DNA of 64,000 nt, taken from contig NC_088911.1 in assembly GCF_963576675.1 (NCBI RefSeq), positions 60,907,756 to 60,971,755 on the forward strand. Direction: 5' to 3'. A program made the position numbers and the translations under genes. The notes below the pieces were generated by a model. It saw only the letters and a program-made list of their open reading frames with translations, did not search any database and had not been told where the DNA came from. Source of the stretch: Euphorbia lathyris. Taxonomy: Eukaryota > Streptophyta > Magnoliopsida > Malpighiales > Euphorbiaceae. This document shows positions 43,501-55,944 of the stretch, one piece after another; the stretch's first letter is position 1; each line of letters starts with the position of its first letter.

Positions 43501-44895
43501 GTGTATTAAAGTGTGAAGTTCAGTGGCTTTTATGTTAAAATTTGAAGTGAAAATGAATAAAGTTCAGTGGCCATGGGTGTAATTTACCCAATTATATTGT
43601 TATGATCTTATTGAAATTGGTTAGAGTTCTAATATTTAAAATGGTACAAGTTTTACCAGTTGGCTGAACATGTATCTTCTATGAAATTTTGAAGCATATC
43701 ATCATGATGTAACAGTCCAAATACTGTATAGTAATTGCTCTCATAATGGTTTATAATTAGGTAATTTTAGCTGGGAAAAAGGAGAATGTAACCCGGGCTT
43801 TGCAAAAGGCAGAGAGGTTCAGAACTGAGCTCCTTAGTCGAGGTGCTCTTTTAGTTCCTGTTATCTGGGGTGAAGGCAGGGAACCAGAAGTACAGAAAAA
43901 AGGCTTTGGTGCTCCGGTGAAGGCAGCTGCTGCACTTCCTTCTATTGGGGTAAGAAATTGGATTCCCTAAACCACGTTTCTTCCGTTGCTTACCATTTTA
44001 TCTCAGGAATCATAATAAATGATTTGTTTCACTTTAGCTGGTCCTGTTTAATTTGAATTAAGATTTAGATTTAGTTAAGTGGTTATTCTCTTACAGTCTT
44101 GACATAAGATTTGATGGCAACATGGTAGGAAGATTTTGAAAAACGAACCCAGTCCATAGTTGCAAAATCAAAATTGAAAGCTGAAATTCGTTATAAAGCA
44201 GAAGTTGTATCACCAGCTGAATGGGAAAGGTCAGTTGCTACTAAATTGTCTTTTTTCTTTTTTCCTGTTATTTCAATTTTAAGCACAGCTCAGGAGGGTG
44301 ATGTATGGTGTAATTTGTGAAAATAGATACTAGCTTGAATTATTTGTCCTGATCTGTTCATGTTTCCCACATTTCCTATGATGCGTTTGTGCTAATTTAC
44401 TTGCTTCAACCTCAAGTCCTGAATAATTACACAATTCTTTCTCTGGAATCCTATACATTAGTTTGTTCTTCTTGTTAGACTTTACTGCCATGTAATCTGT
44501 TCAAGTTTCTGTGAACTCATTTTAGGTGGATAAGGGATCAACAGAAATCAGAAGGAGTAACTCCAGGGGAGGATGTGTATATAATAATGCGTCTTGATGG
44601 TCGAATTAGAAGATCGGGGAAAGTAAGTACAAGTAGATATGTATAAATTGCAGTAGTGAAACAAACCATATAATAATTGAGCAATTGCAGTTGATCTCTT
44701 TGACGAGTTACCCAGGGCAGCAGCACCATTTGATATTTTGTGTGGTCCTAGAATGCTGAGATATGAAGCTAATAAGATGGTAGGATATGTTCTGATATTT
44801 GGCAGTGAATACTAATGCAGGGAATGCCGGAGTGGCAACAAATTATGAAGGAACTGCCACCAATGGAAGCATTGTTGAGTAAGCTTGAAAGATAG
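40536..44895 (+). CDS. LPA1: LOW PSII ACCUMULATION 1 (LPA1), chloroplast photosystem II assembly factor, 9 exons, intact
   Basis: Exons 40536-40784, 40862-40965, 41390-41525, 41772-42003, 42185-42342, 43761-43949, 44129-44229, 44526-44622 and 44821-44895 join to 446 residues; all introns are GT-AG. The N-terminus is Ser/Thr-rich and acid-poor, as in a chloroplast transit peptide. A TPR-like region follows (VNLGLSLFSRGR ... ALVQFETALTLDP ... AALYNKACCHAYR). Two membrane segments are visible (FFYVAFSAAAGISLFF and IVVFVALFLWDN). Then comes the conserved region RDETLSRLPLRLSTNRVVEL and EWERWIRDQ, ending in LPPMEALLSKLER. In Arabidopsis, LPA1 is a thylakoid membrane chaperone for D1 during PSII assembly. 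The start at 40536 is the frame that joins exon 2; an upstream ATG at 40528 is in another frame. Length is close to the Arabidopsis protein (about 450). Exon 3 uses the acceptor before AGGGGAAGG to keep the frame. Confidence 0.93.
42529..43042. mobile_element. MULE-type MITE, copy a, in LPA1 intron 5
   Basis: The 514-bp element begins GGGTAAATTACACCCATGG and ends with its complement, flanked by a perfect 10-bp repeat TTTCTTTAAA (42519-42528, 43043-43052). The string TGGCCACTGAACTT recurs in both arms. Non-coding; the RNA would form a long hairpin within the intron. Confidence 0.85.
43083..43589. mobile_element. MULE-type MITE, copy b, in LPA1 intron 5
   Basis: The 507-bp element has the same ends as copy a (GGGTAAATTACACCCATGG) and lies only 40 bp from it. 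Flanks cattatatcg (43073-43082) and aattatattg (43590-43599) match at 8 of 10 positions, consistent with an older target duplication. Copy b differs from copy a at many positions, so it is probably a separate insertion and not a recent tandem copy. Confidence 0.75.
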
Positions 44896-46139
44896 TCTTC
44901 TTCACTCACTATTCAACTCATTTAATCACAAAGAAGAAAGCTTCTGGAAATGCTGAAAGCTGCTTATCTGTTTTATATATATATAAACATTACTTTGCAC
45001 ATATTGGAGGAAAACATGACGTTTCTACTATTTTCAATCATAATTCCTTAATTTTTCAAATTTAAACTTATTGGCCTTGTTTGGTGTAAAATTAGAGGTT
45101 TGATGATGATAGGTTTGAAAGAGTTTTTTGGGCTCGAAACCTTTTTTAATTAGTTTATTGCTCCATCTCTTTTGAATGACATATTTACTCCTAATTACTA
45201 CTCTTTACTTAAACAAATGTTATTTTTTTCCTTTAAAAAAAACATTATGAATATATGTTTTAGTGGTAAATGTCAATTAATAAATCTAAATTTACTATTA
45301 TATTATTGGAAATTATATTTCTATTCAAAATTATATGAATCAAAATTAATAATTAAACTAACTAATATTATTGGAAGCTTTGAGAAGAATATAAAAATAT
45401 TGGACTTTTGTTTTAGTAAAATATTGAATTATAAATTAATTGGTATATATTAAAAAATGTATTATATAATATAATATATTATATAATATCCAAGTTTATT
45501 TATCAAACATTTATTGTAGATAAAAATTTCATTTTTATTAATGAAAACTTAATTAAATATATTTTTATGTATTATAAAGATCTAAGTTATAGTATGTGTA
45601 TATGTTATTTTTTTAGAATGTAATTAGAAATATGAATTATTAAAAAAGAAAATAATATCCATAAAATATCATTGTCCTTATTTGTTATTTTACACATACA
45701 ACTATTAGCAATTAATTAAATTTTATCAACCAAGTTATACAAACAATCAGCTAGTAAAAAAGTAAGTAGCTTACAAATATTTACTAAATAAATAGGGCCA
45801 TTGTGCCATTTTCCTAACATATTTGATTATTTAATCATTTAAACTTAATGTTGCTAAACTGTTTTTGATATTGACAAGTTTAATAGTAAAACCAAAGAGC
45901 TTACAGAAAATATTTTGCTGTGAAGAAAAAAAAAACTGAACAAGCTCTAGCCTGGAAGAAGAAAGTCTTCTGAAAATGACATTTGTCTCGAAATACATTT
46001 TACTTTATCTCAATATTGTTTTCGTCATTAACAAAATTAAGACCTTGTTTATAGGAAATTAAAATCTAACCATTTGTATAATAGAGAATTTATTTGCAAT
46101 GAATATTTGGTGTTGCCTGAAGCTAAAGGAAGACGAAAC
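44896..46139. other. LPA1 3' flank and AT-rich spacer
   Basis: No gene seen. A GGCCTTGTTTGGTG string at 45072-45085 resembles a Tourist MITE end, but no partner was found. Confidence 0.4.
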
Positions 46140-46455
46140 TAAGGTGGTGTTTGATAAATTTGAAAATTAAGTGCTAATGAATTTTAAGTGTTGAATATTA
46201 AGTATCATTTATTAAATGATGTAACTGTTTGATAAATATGAAATATAAGTAAAGGATATAAAAATATTATTTGAGAATGTTGAACGTAAACTTTAAATTA
46301 AATATTTTGTTTTATTAAAATAAATGATTTTTTTAACTCAATTGAATAATTTAAGTGATTTAAAAATTGCAGTTATCAAATACATTTAATATAAATAAGT
46401 GTTTAAATTATTAAATTGACTGATTTTTTAAGTTATCAAAACAGGGCTTAAGTAA
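46140..46455. mobile_element. Probable small MITE
   Basis: The left end GGTGGTGTTTGATAAAT and the right end (minus: GCCCTGTTTTGATAAC) are inverted and similar, and AAGTG/CACTT-type motifs recur inside both arms. No clear target duplication. Non-coding. Confidence 0.4.
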
Positions 46456-47547
46456 GAAGTAGTAAAGATTTAGCCCAAAAAAATATGGGCCTTTTAAATT
46501 AAATTTTGAAAAGTTTGCGGAGAAATTCAATTCCAACAACATCTTAGTTCTTCCTCAAATCAATAAAAATCTCAATTTCATCCTTATGATTATTATTGAA
46601 GAAACTCTTCTCTCCATATTTTTTTTATTAATAATCTATTATTGAGATTTTTTATTTCTCTAATGGTAAATATAAGGATAGATTATCTCAAAAGAAAAAA
46701 ATATATAAGGATAAATAATAACTTTAAAAATAAAAAGTGAATACGATAAATATTGTCTTACAAGTATACAGTTTCTATGTCCTCATTCATCATCTGCTCG
46801 AATTATCTTCAGGGCTAGTACTTTTTATATATATAAGTGTTAGTAAATTAAAAAGTACAAATACAACACGAAAAATAAGAGAAATAAAAAAATTTCACTC
46901 ATACAGACTGCAGCCAGTACAAGATCCACAAAGGGAAGAAAATAGACTACAAAGAGCAATAAAACCATAAAAGGTACAAATACAACAAAAATAGAAATCA
47001 TATCATTCTCATAAGTCGAATCCTATTGAAAAATCATTGTCATCCATTTTTCATCATCTAGGTTTTTTCGGACCTTCGGATCTGAGTCCTTTTTTTCAAC
47101 CACGCAGATCTATAGATCTACGGACAAGATGAACATTTTCCGGTCTTGCTAAGACTGAAAAAGGAAGAAAAGAAAAAAGTATAGCTAACGGAAAAAGAAA
47201 TTCGAGAATGTATATAGATTTCAAACCAACAAGAAAAAGTAAATCCGACTAAAATGAAGACTAAAGCATAAATGGGAAGTAGACTTGATTAGAAAGTTAA
47301 AACAGGGAAGGTGATGGTGGCGGTGGCGACAGCGACAGTAGCGGGAAACAGAGAAGAAAAAAGAGCAGATGAGAAGAAAATGTAGAGAGAAGGAGAATAG
47401 AGCTTTAATCATTTCCTTTCGGGGCTAGTATTTCCTTGAAGAATAATGAAAGTAATATGTGTCCCAAACATCTTCGATCTTACCTTGTTGAAAGTGTAAA
47501 CAAAAACCATCGTTTTCTACAAAATATCTCCTAACATTTATAGGTAG
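46456..47547. other. AT-rich stretch without recognised features
   Basis: Only short open frames of low complexity; no family recognised. Confidence 0.4.
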
Positions 47548-47820
47548 GAGCAATTTTACTTTTAACGTCTAAAATGGTGTAATTGTACTCATAATGTTGG
47601 CAAGTTTGGTCAATTTCAGACATTATTATAAAACATAGATAATTTGTTCATTATTCTGCACTAATTGCATGTAAGTTGATTCTAAAACAATATTCATATT
47701 TTTGTGATTTAATAATTAAATTGGAAATGAATATTTTTAAATTCCGCAAAATATTTGAATTTTTTGTCATAATGGTAAAATTGTACCATTTTAAACACTA
47801 GGTATTTTTACATCTTATCA
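47548..47820. mobile_element. Probable MITE with diverged inverted arms
   Basis: TCTAAAATGGTGTAATTGTA (left) is paired by TTTAAAATGGTACAATTTTA on the minus strand at the right, and CATAATG closes both arms. About 270 bp, no coding capacity, target duplication unclear. Confidence 0.45.
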
Positions 47821-48540
47821 GGTAACAATAATTTTTTAAAAGAAAAAAGAACAAAAACAAGTGGAATTGTAGTTTTTTTTTTTTTGAAACGAAATTCTTT
47901 CTATTCCTAAAGATATATCCTGGATCTTTGGTTGAGGGGAATTGTGGCTTTAACTTTCAATCTAAAAAAGTACAACTAGTGTGATCTTTCAATTCAATTT
48001 TTTTATCCAACTCCTTCCCTTGTGATGCATTGTTTACTCTTCCGTTACTTTTTTATATGTGGTTTTCAGGAAATCTAAATTTCATTGTACATATTGCTTT
48101 TAGACTTCTATTGAGATGTATATTTTTCCAATTTTAATTTTATACAATTCATTCTATGATTATTAATATTATAAAAACCAATGCAAAAGAGTATGATTGT
48201 CAAAGCCCGAATGGGATGAATAAAGAGTTAAAGATTTAAGGTTTAAGATTGAATTGGAGTTCAATCAGTGCAATCGAATTTCAAAGTTCAAAGATGTCGT
48301 TTAAAGTTTTTCATGCAATATTAGTTAGACTTTTAAAATAACCAATTTACTCTTAATACCTTTCTCCTAAACCTCTACTTACTATACAAAAAAAATCTCT
48401 CTTCTTAATTTCCATGATTTAGTTAGGATTATTTACATTAGTATTATACCTTTCTTCTATCATATATAATGGTAAATTTGAGAAAATATTACCAAAAGTG
48501 AATTGTTAGTACAAAACGATATATAAAAATGAACAAATTA

Positions 48541-48813
48541 AAAAAACTTAAAAAAGGGGTTCCGCAGCCGCTCACAGTTGGGTATAAATACCCAAATTGC
48601 CTCGACGACCGCGCCTACTCGGTAAGACGATATGGGGCCACGCACATCCATCCTTCTCAGATCATGATAATCTTCAAGAAATGATTTAATCTTCACCGCA
48701 GTCATCATAAACGGCTGCTCTTCACCATGCAGATAAACTTTGTCCGCCATTTTCTTCCCGGCAAACATATTAGCTTCAGAGGTTTTCTTAGGGTTTGGTC
48801 TTTTATGAGCCAT
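48541..48813 (-). CDS. Small unidentified ORF with its own TATA box
   Basis: The frame starts MAHKRPNPKKTSEANMF at 48813 and encodes about 90 residues ending at 48538. It has a basic N-terminus and a middle part KIKSFLEDYHDLRRMDV, then ISSYRVGAVVEAIW. An upstream in-frame Met adds 14 hydrophobic residues. A TATA box (minus TATAAAAAG, about 48955-48963) lies about 150 bp upstream. No family is recognised. It might be the first exon of a transposon gag or a small gene; no introns could be assigned. Moderate doubt that it is expressed. Confidence 0.35.
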
Positions 48814-49340
48814 GGCAAGAAAAAATGAAAAGGAATGAGAAGTCAAAAGAAGCACTTACACTTAAAAGTATGAATCACTAGGAAAAGTTCCCGTAAGAAG
48901 GCGAGGCAATAGAAAAGAAAAATAAGGTAAAAATAAACCCACCACAAAACTCTCCCTTTTTATACTATTGGGGAGGCAACCAAAATGACAAGTGTTGTTA
49001 TTATTTATTAGTAATGATTAAAGAAGCATTAAATGCTTCTAACGCACACCTTTAAAAATCGTGATACCACGACACTTGGCGCCCAAGAAGAAACCCTTAT
49101 CAACTCGAAAGATGCCCAAGAACACAAGGAAACATGCATTGACAGTTGCATTTATGAACACTGGATGAGGGAAAAATCAACCGTCAGGAGCTCTCATAAC
49201 CTTCTTATCAGCCCCCCATTTTTCAAAAATTCCAAAAAGACATCAAGATCAAATCCCCCTCCTACAACTTATCAAGAATCAGCAAGTACAATTCTTCCCT
49301 TAGCCAATAATTTCTTATCCTAAAAAATGATCAATTAGAC

Positions 49341-49350
49341 TGGGGGGGAC
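49341..49350 (+). other. Polypurine tract next to the gypsy LTR
   Basis: GACTGGGGGGGAC lies three bases before the LTR start at 49354. This suggests the LTR is a 3' LTR of a truncated element and not a solo LTR. Confidence 0.5.
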
Positions 49351-49353
49351 ATC

Positions 49354-49999
49354 TGATACAAGGCGGATATAACTCTGTCATGTGGCGCTTGAGAGGCCTG
49401 AACGAACTCTCGGAGATAGAAAGTGTGTGGCATCTCTTTAGCAAAATCAAGCAGTACGACTGTGTATCAGGAAGCTTGGCTCAGGATCTCACTAGACCTA
49501 GTGGGGTTGAGGGATATCAGATCCCGATATTCGAACACACTTCCTCCTATCAACAGGAGACACATGTAGTGAAACTCTTAGCCTGTTGGTTGAGAGCTTA
49601 CCTATGATTGCAGAGGTCATGAGTTTGAATCACATTGGAGTGGGGTGGGGTAGAGGTTTTCCTTTGTCTTTATTGTAATTTTTCATTGTTTAATGTAAGT
49701 GCATTGTGCACAGCTTTTAAAAAAACAGGAGACACATGGCCCGTCCCGCTCTCCAACTCATAACCGTCTTCTATAACTCGACATCAGTATAAATAGAGTA
49801 AGCTCAACTCAAGTTACAGAACTTCATTCTTCTATTAAGCTTACATTATAGCTTTTGTTTGGTGGTTGTGATCATCCTCTAGTCTTTTCATAGACTAATT
49901 TAGGCATCGGAGCGAATTTGTCGGAGAACGGCCCCCCTTTGACCATGCTTTCGTGCAGTTGCAGGTTGACACGTAGATTCTTAGGATTCAACCACATCA
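49354..49999 (+). mobile_element. Gypsy (Tat-like) 3' LTR
   Basis: It starts TGATACAAGG after a polypurine tract and ends near ACCACATCA. A TATA box (TATAAATAG) lies near 49788. The part near the end, TTAGGCATCGGAGCGAATTT followed by a C-rich stretch, resembles Tat-type LTRs. The LTR is about 470 bp without the SINE at 49567-49738. The matching 5' LTR and coding region are not recognised upstream. Confidence 0.55.
49567..49725 (+). mobile_element. tRNA-derived SINE, copy 1, inside the gypsy LTR
   Basis: The 159-bp insert is bounded by a perfect 13-bp duplication CAGGAGACACATG (49554-49566, 49726-49738). It contains an RNA polymerase III A box (TAGCCTGTTGG, 49579-49589) and B box (GAGTTTGAATC, 49621-49631) and ends in an A run. 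Copy 2 lies at 53943. Confidence 0.8.
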
Positions 50000-51024
50000 T
50001 TAATAATTATAATAATATTCTTTAATACAAAAAAAAGTAAATTAAAATGCCAAAATAATAATAAATTCATAACATAAAAAAAACAAGTTTAACATGGCAA
50101 TACTAAATGATAATCAATTAATTAAGAATAAGAATTAATTTAATTTTACATTTAAAGTAAAAGTAAAAACTAAAAAAGTAAGCCTAAAATATTAGGAAGA
50201 TTGCAAATATAAATTAAGAAATAGAAAGTAAAAAACTCTTTTAAAAAAATATCAAAACTAGAAATTAGGAAGCATAGAAAGTAAACAAAGTTACAGAGGA
50301 ATCCTTAAAGTTTAGCGTCAAAATTGTCCATTCAAAATTCAATCCACATTAAACATATCAAATTGATATGAACTGGATCGATTAAATTTTTATACAAAAA
50401 TTTAATATTTTAATATTTTTTAATTATATATCATTTTTGTATATTGATAATATTTTTTTGTTTTAAAAGAATTTAAATTTAAAAAAAAGAAATAACTTTT
50501 TATAATTTTTTATTTGAATAGTTAATAACAAATTTAATGTATATATAGTAATTGTATTGAAAATGATGTTTTTTTATTAATTAGATTATAAAGTAAAGTA
50601 ATAAGTAGTTTTTTTTGTTCGAAGAAAAAGTAATAAGTAGTTAATATTTTAATTTAATAAAAAAAATAGAGTATAATGATTCGAACAACATTTCACTTTA
50701 TAGGTGATAAATTTTGTAAATTGTTGTATTAAAAATAATACAATAGTGGGTTCTCATTATAAATAATATAATTGTTTACTTGCTTTTTTTAAGTAGTTTA
50801 CAATGATCTAAATAAACATACATTGTATAAATATATTTTTTCTCTTTTTAGTATGACAACACATTTATTTAAAAGTAAAAATTGTTTTCAAATTGATGAG
50901 ACTAATATTCCAAAATTTTAAAAATAGTTTTATTTGTTTTTCTATAATTGACTAGTATTATTCTTATGTGTTGCGCGTGTTTAGTAAATTTTTTGTACAA
51001 AAATTTAATGTGTTATTTTTTAAT

Positions 51025-52275
<1,251 letters not shown>

Positions 52276-52892
52276 ATTTTTTAATTATATATCATTTGCA
52301 TATAAGTATATAATTTTTTTTTGTTTTAAAATAATTTAAATTGACCAAAAATAATTATTTTAAAAATGAGTTTGTATAATTTTTGGTTTGAATAATCTAT
52401 GACAAATTTAAATCTCATCCATCTTTAATGTATGTATAGTAATTGTATTGAAAATAATATATTTTAATAATTAGATTTTTTTTATCTGAATAATTAGATT
52501 ATAAAGTAAAGTAATAAGTAGTAGTTATTTTATTTTATTAGATCTTGGTTAATGCAGTAAGACTTACTTTGTAAAAAACAAAGTAACCATAGCCTTTACC
52601 TGTATTATTGACCTACAATTATAATAAATTATTTATTTATTATATACATATATGTATTTTATAATTATCTATTTAGTAATTGTGTTTATCCAAATATTTT
52701 TTCACGGTCATTGATGTTAACATAATAACCAATCATTGATTTTCCATCAAAATTTATGGCTACTTTTCCCACAACATGGCTCTAACCATTTTTTTCTCTA
52801 TAATTAAGCAACTAAGTATAAATATATATTTATTTTTATAAAAATAAGAAAAGTTAAATTAAATTGCAAACAAATTTAATTACAGACCTTAC

Positions 52893-53520
52893 TCATAATT
52901 CATCAGCTCAAGATCTACTTTCTTTCGTTTCTTTTCATTAACATCAATTTCTTTGATCTAGCTTATTGATGTGATTCTTCCAACAACATCTGCAAAATTA
53001 ACATTATAAGATCAATTAAAATTAACATTTATTTTGAAACTGAATGAAATCCTAAAACTATATTTGAAATATCTCACCTGTTAAAACTAAATGGCTTTCA
53101 CATCTATTAATAAGCTTGTTAAAAGTAATAAGCTCAAACTTTTGTATCAATCTCATCAATTTGTGTTACTTTACTTGTTAGAAGGAATATAATCTTATGT
53201 TCATTAGGAATAAGCATGTAACTGTGTAACGCTAGCATAATTTTGGAGTTCTCAATAACATGAATTTTTCCTTCATGTAATTTGTTTCGAAATTCATCAA
53301 TTTCGGCTTTATGGATGCTTTCATGAATGATTTACTTTACTTGTTAGAATGAATATATAATCTTATGTTCATTAGGAATAACCATGTAACTGTGTAACGC
53401 TAGCATAATTTTAAAGTTCTCAATAACATGAATTTTCCCTTCATGTAATTTGTTTCGAAATTCATCAATTTCGGCTTTATGGATGCTTTCATGAATGATG
53501 CTACCCTGTTTTGCAATAAA
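52893..53520 (-). pseudogene. RPA1-like (replication protein A large subunit) fragments, with a tandem duplication
   Basis: On the minus strand IIHESIHKAEIDEFRNKL followed by EGKIHVIENSKIML matches the first OB-fold region of plant and Helitron-borne RPA1-like proteins. A second exon (52893-52990) between AG and GTAAGG borders reads DVVGRITSIS, a stop, then KKRKKVDLELMN, matching the 'DVIG.I..I.........LEL.D' stretch. Spacing and intron borders suggest a gene fragment, possibly from a Helitron or an RPA1 family gene. A 166-bp segment (53168-53333) is duplicated at 53334-53499. Confidence 0.65.
53168..53499. repeat. 166-bp tandem duplication in the RPA1-like fragment
   Basis: Each copy runs from ACTTTACTTGTTAGAA to GCTTTCATGAATGAT with only a handful of differences. 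It duplicates the OB-fold exon, so the copy with the complete reading frame is not obvious. Confidence 0.8.
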
Positions 53521-53942
53521 AATTATATCAATATATTTATTGTTTAAATGAATATATAAAAATGTGAAATAAATGCATCTTCATCTAGCAATATCATATC
53601 CAAACTTATTATGGAATTATTATCTTTTGTGTTTAGTGCTTCTCATAACCTAATTAGTTATTCTCCAGGTGTCTTTTGCAGAGAGGTGATTAATTTGGTT
53701 GAAGCGATGTTTCATTTGCAATATTATCATACTGCATGAAAATAAATTCATTAAAAAAACACACAAAAATACAACAAATAAAGTTAATTTGTACATTATT
53801 TAAGAGTTCTCTTCATTTTTCTCTGCTTTCACTATTATATATAATATAAATTTCTGTAACTCTTACTTTATTTTATTACTTTAATTAATAGCTAGTAATT
53901 GATAAGATTTTATTATTATTATTTATTATAAATATATAGAAG

Positions 53943-54071
53943 TGGTGAAGCTCTTAGCCTAGTGGTTGAGAGCTTACCTATGCCTTGGGAGGTCATGGGT
54001 TCGAATCACATCCGGGTTTGGTGGGAATTTTTTCTTTCTTCTTTGCGCATTGTGTGCAAATTTAAAAAATA
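53943..54071 (+). mobile_element. tRNA-derived SINE, copy 2
   Basis: It starts GTGGTGAAGCTCTTAGCCTAG. The A box TAGCCTAGTGG (53955-53965) and B box GGTTCGAATC (53998-54007) are near consensus, better kept than in copy 1. A short T-rich region and an A/TA tail follow. Flanking ATATATAGAA on both sides is the likely target duplication, in low-complexity sequence. Confidence 0.8.
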
Positions 54072-54433
54072 TATATATATAGAAATGATTTTTCAATTTT
54101 CATTCTGTTATTATTAATTAATTAAATATTTTTAGTTTTAATTTTTTACTATATTGACAAATCATCAAAAATGCATCTAAAATAATTCTCATCATTTTTC
54201 TCAGCTTCCACTATATATATATATATATATATATATAGATTTTGAATTTCCTTCACTTTATGTTTTTTCATATTTCTGTAACTCTTACTTTCTTTTAGGG
54301 AAAAGTACAAAAATAACACATGTTTTCGATCGGCACCCTTGTGGTTTAAAATTTATAAAATGGTACCTTGAGGTTCATTCCGTTAGCAAACACAAACCAA
54401 ATTGACTAACGAAGTCAAAGGGAAAAGAGGTGT

Positions 54434-55340
54434 TGATGATCTGGCGTGTTTCCGCTGTCACTTGCATCTGGTTAATCTGGCATTGCAGGAATGAAGCAAT
54501 CTTTAAGGAAGTTTCTCCTTCTATTCAGCACTCGAAGATCACCCTCTTTCGAATGATTCGAGAGTCCTTTGCCACTTCTAAAGGTTTTTGCTCTTCACGG
54601 AGAGATAATGTTATCTTATCCCATCTTCTAGCTTCTCCTAGGCCGCCTCCGGTTCCCAACATTATTCCGGTCCATTGGCTTAAACCTCCTCCGGGATGGG
54701 TTAAAGTCAATGTGGACGGCTCTGCTTTTGGCACTCCAGGCGAGGCAGGAGCATGAGGTATTTTTCGCAACTATCGTGGATTTCCCAAAGGCTGTTTTGC
54801 TTTTTCTACCCCCTCCTTCTTTTGCTTACATGGCTGAATTGAGAGCCGCTATTTTTGCAATTGAACTTGCTTGGGAGAAAAATTGGTATCAGTTTTGGAT
54901 TGAGTCAAACTCAATGTACATTGTTAATCTACTTAGACATCGTTCCACGGATGTTCCTTGGAGTATTCGTCAAGAATGGTTGCATTGTCTCAGCATTTGC
55001 TCTAGGATGAACATTCTTTTTTCACACATCTTTAGGGAATGAAATAGAGTTGCTGATGCACTGGCAAAGTTTGGAGTCTCTTCCTCGGTGATCAATTGGT
55101 GGCCTTCAGCTCCTGCTTTTTGCCACAAGTTTATCAATTATGACATTTGTAGTATTTCTCACTTGCGTTTTTCTTAACTCTCCTAAACTTTTCTCCTCCC
55201 CCTTCTTTTTGTTTGTTCTCCTTCCTCTTGTTCAAACACTCATTTTTCGTTTATTAATATATTGCGGGTTTGTCAGTTCTTGGGCCACGGGTGTTCACCC
55301 CGCCCAAGTTCTGTCTCGTTCCAATTTCTATCAAAAAATA
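54434..55340 (+). pseudogene. LINE ORF2 3' fragment (zf-RVT end and RNase H) inserted in the Pack-MULE TIR
   Basis: Plus-strand coding pieces read CIWLIWHCRNEAIFKE (end of the zf-RVT region), WVKVNVDGSAFG, ELRAAIFAIELAWEKN, WIESNSMYIV and NRVADALAKFG, the order and residues of a plant LINE RNase H. Stops lie at 54754 and 55041, and a frameshift lies between. The 3' non-coding tail ends at TATCAAAAAATA (about 55330). It is 5'-truncated. Because the LINE is in the left arm only, it landed after the MULE was formed. Confidence 0.75.
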
Positions 55341-55658
55341 TTTATTTTATAAATTAATCCCCCCTTATTATCTAATTATTACAAACAAACCATAAAATAA
55401 AAAATAAAAATCAAATAAACCATTTTCTCCATTTCTCTTTAATTTCTTATTTTTGCTCTTCTCTCTCTTCTTTGTTAATTTTTCTCTCTAAAATCAATTG
55501 AATTTCGCTTTGTTTTTCAATTTTCATCTTTTCTTAACATTATAATTCATCTTTCGTACATACTAGTTATTTGTCAAAGAAAACATATAACTTCTTTACA
55601 TTGTCAGCTGTCTTATTATTTAATCTATCCTGCCTGGGGTTACTGCTGTGATTTTTAG

Positions 55659-55764
55659 GTACTGGGCATTGGCCATCCCAACCTACGCCATGATTACAAT
55701 AATTTTAGCGCTTGGATTTTACATCGGCATCAACTTATTGTCCGTTCCTTCAGTACGGCATTCG
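55659..55764 (+). pseudogene. Captured exon of a PIG-P gene (GPI-GlcNAc transferase subunit P)
   Basis: The exon follows TTTTTAG and ends at GTAATG. It reads YWALAIPTYAMITIILALGF and then YIGINLL. This matches the second transmembrane part of plant PIG-P proteins (RYWALA.PTY.MVT..LA..FYIG.N). PIG-P belongs to the ER complex that starts GPI-anchor synthesis. Only this exon is present, with both splice borders, so genomic DNA was captured. The rest of PIG-P is absent. Confidence 0.85.
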
Positions 55765-55827
55765 GTAATGTGCGGTTTACTTATTGCCTGCGATGCGATT
55801 CTTAATTTTAACAAGTTCTAGAGAACT

Positions 55828-55944
55828 ATCAGTGATTTAAGAGGTCCATATCCGGATTACAATCAGAATATGATCCTCCGCTTTCACTGCAATCATCATC
55901 TTCTTCGTGATAAAAGATGGGGTTTTGTTGATTGTGAACTTCCA
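55828..55944 (-). pseudogene. Second possible captured fragment in the Pack-MULE
   Basis: A minus-strand frame starts MEVHNQQNPIFYHEEDDD and ends DMDLLNH, an acidic 38-residue peptide preceded by more open sequence. It is unlike the TIR arms and may come from a second host gene. No family recognised. Confidence 0.3.

Noticed and set aside
53943..54071. A tRNA gene
   Set aside because: A and B boxes are present, but the sequence lacks a full cloverleaf acceptor stem and has a SINE tail, a target duplication and a second copy at 49567.
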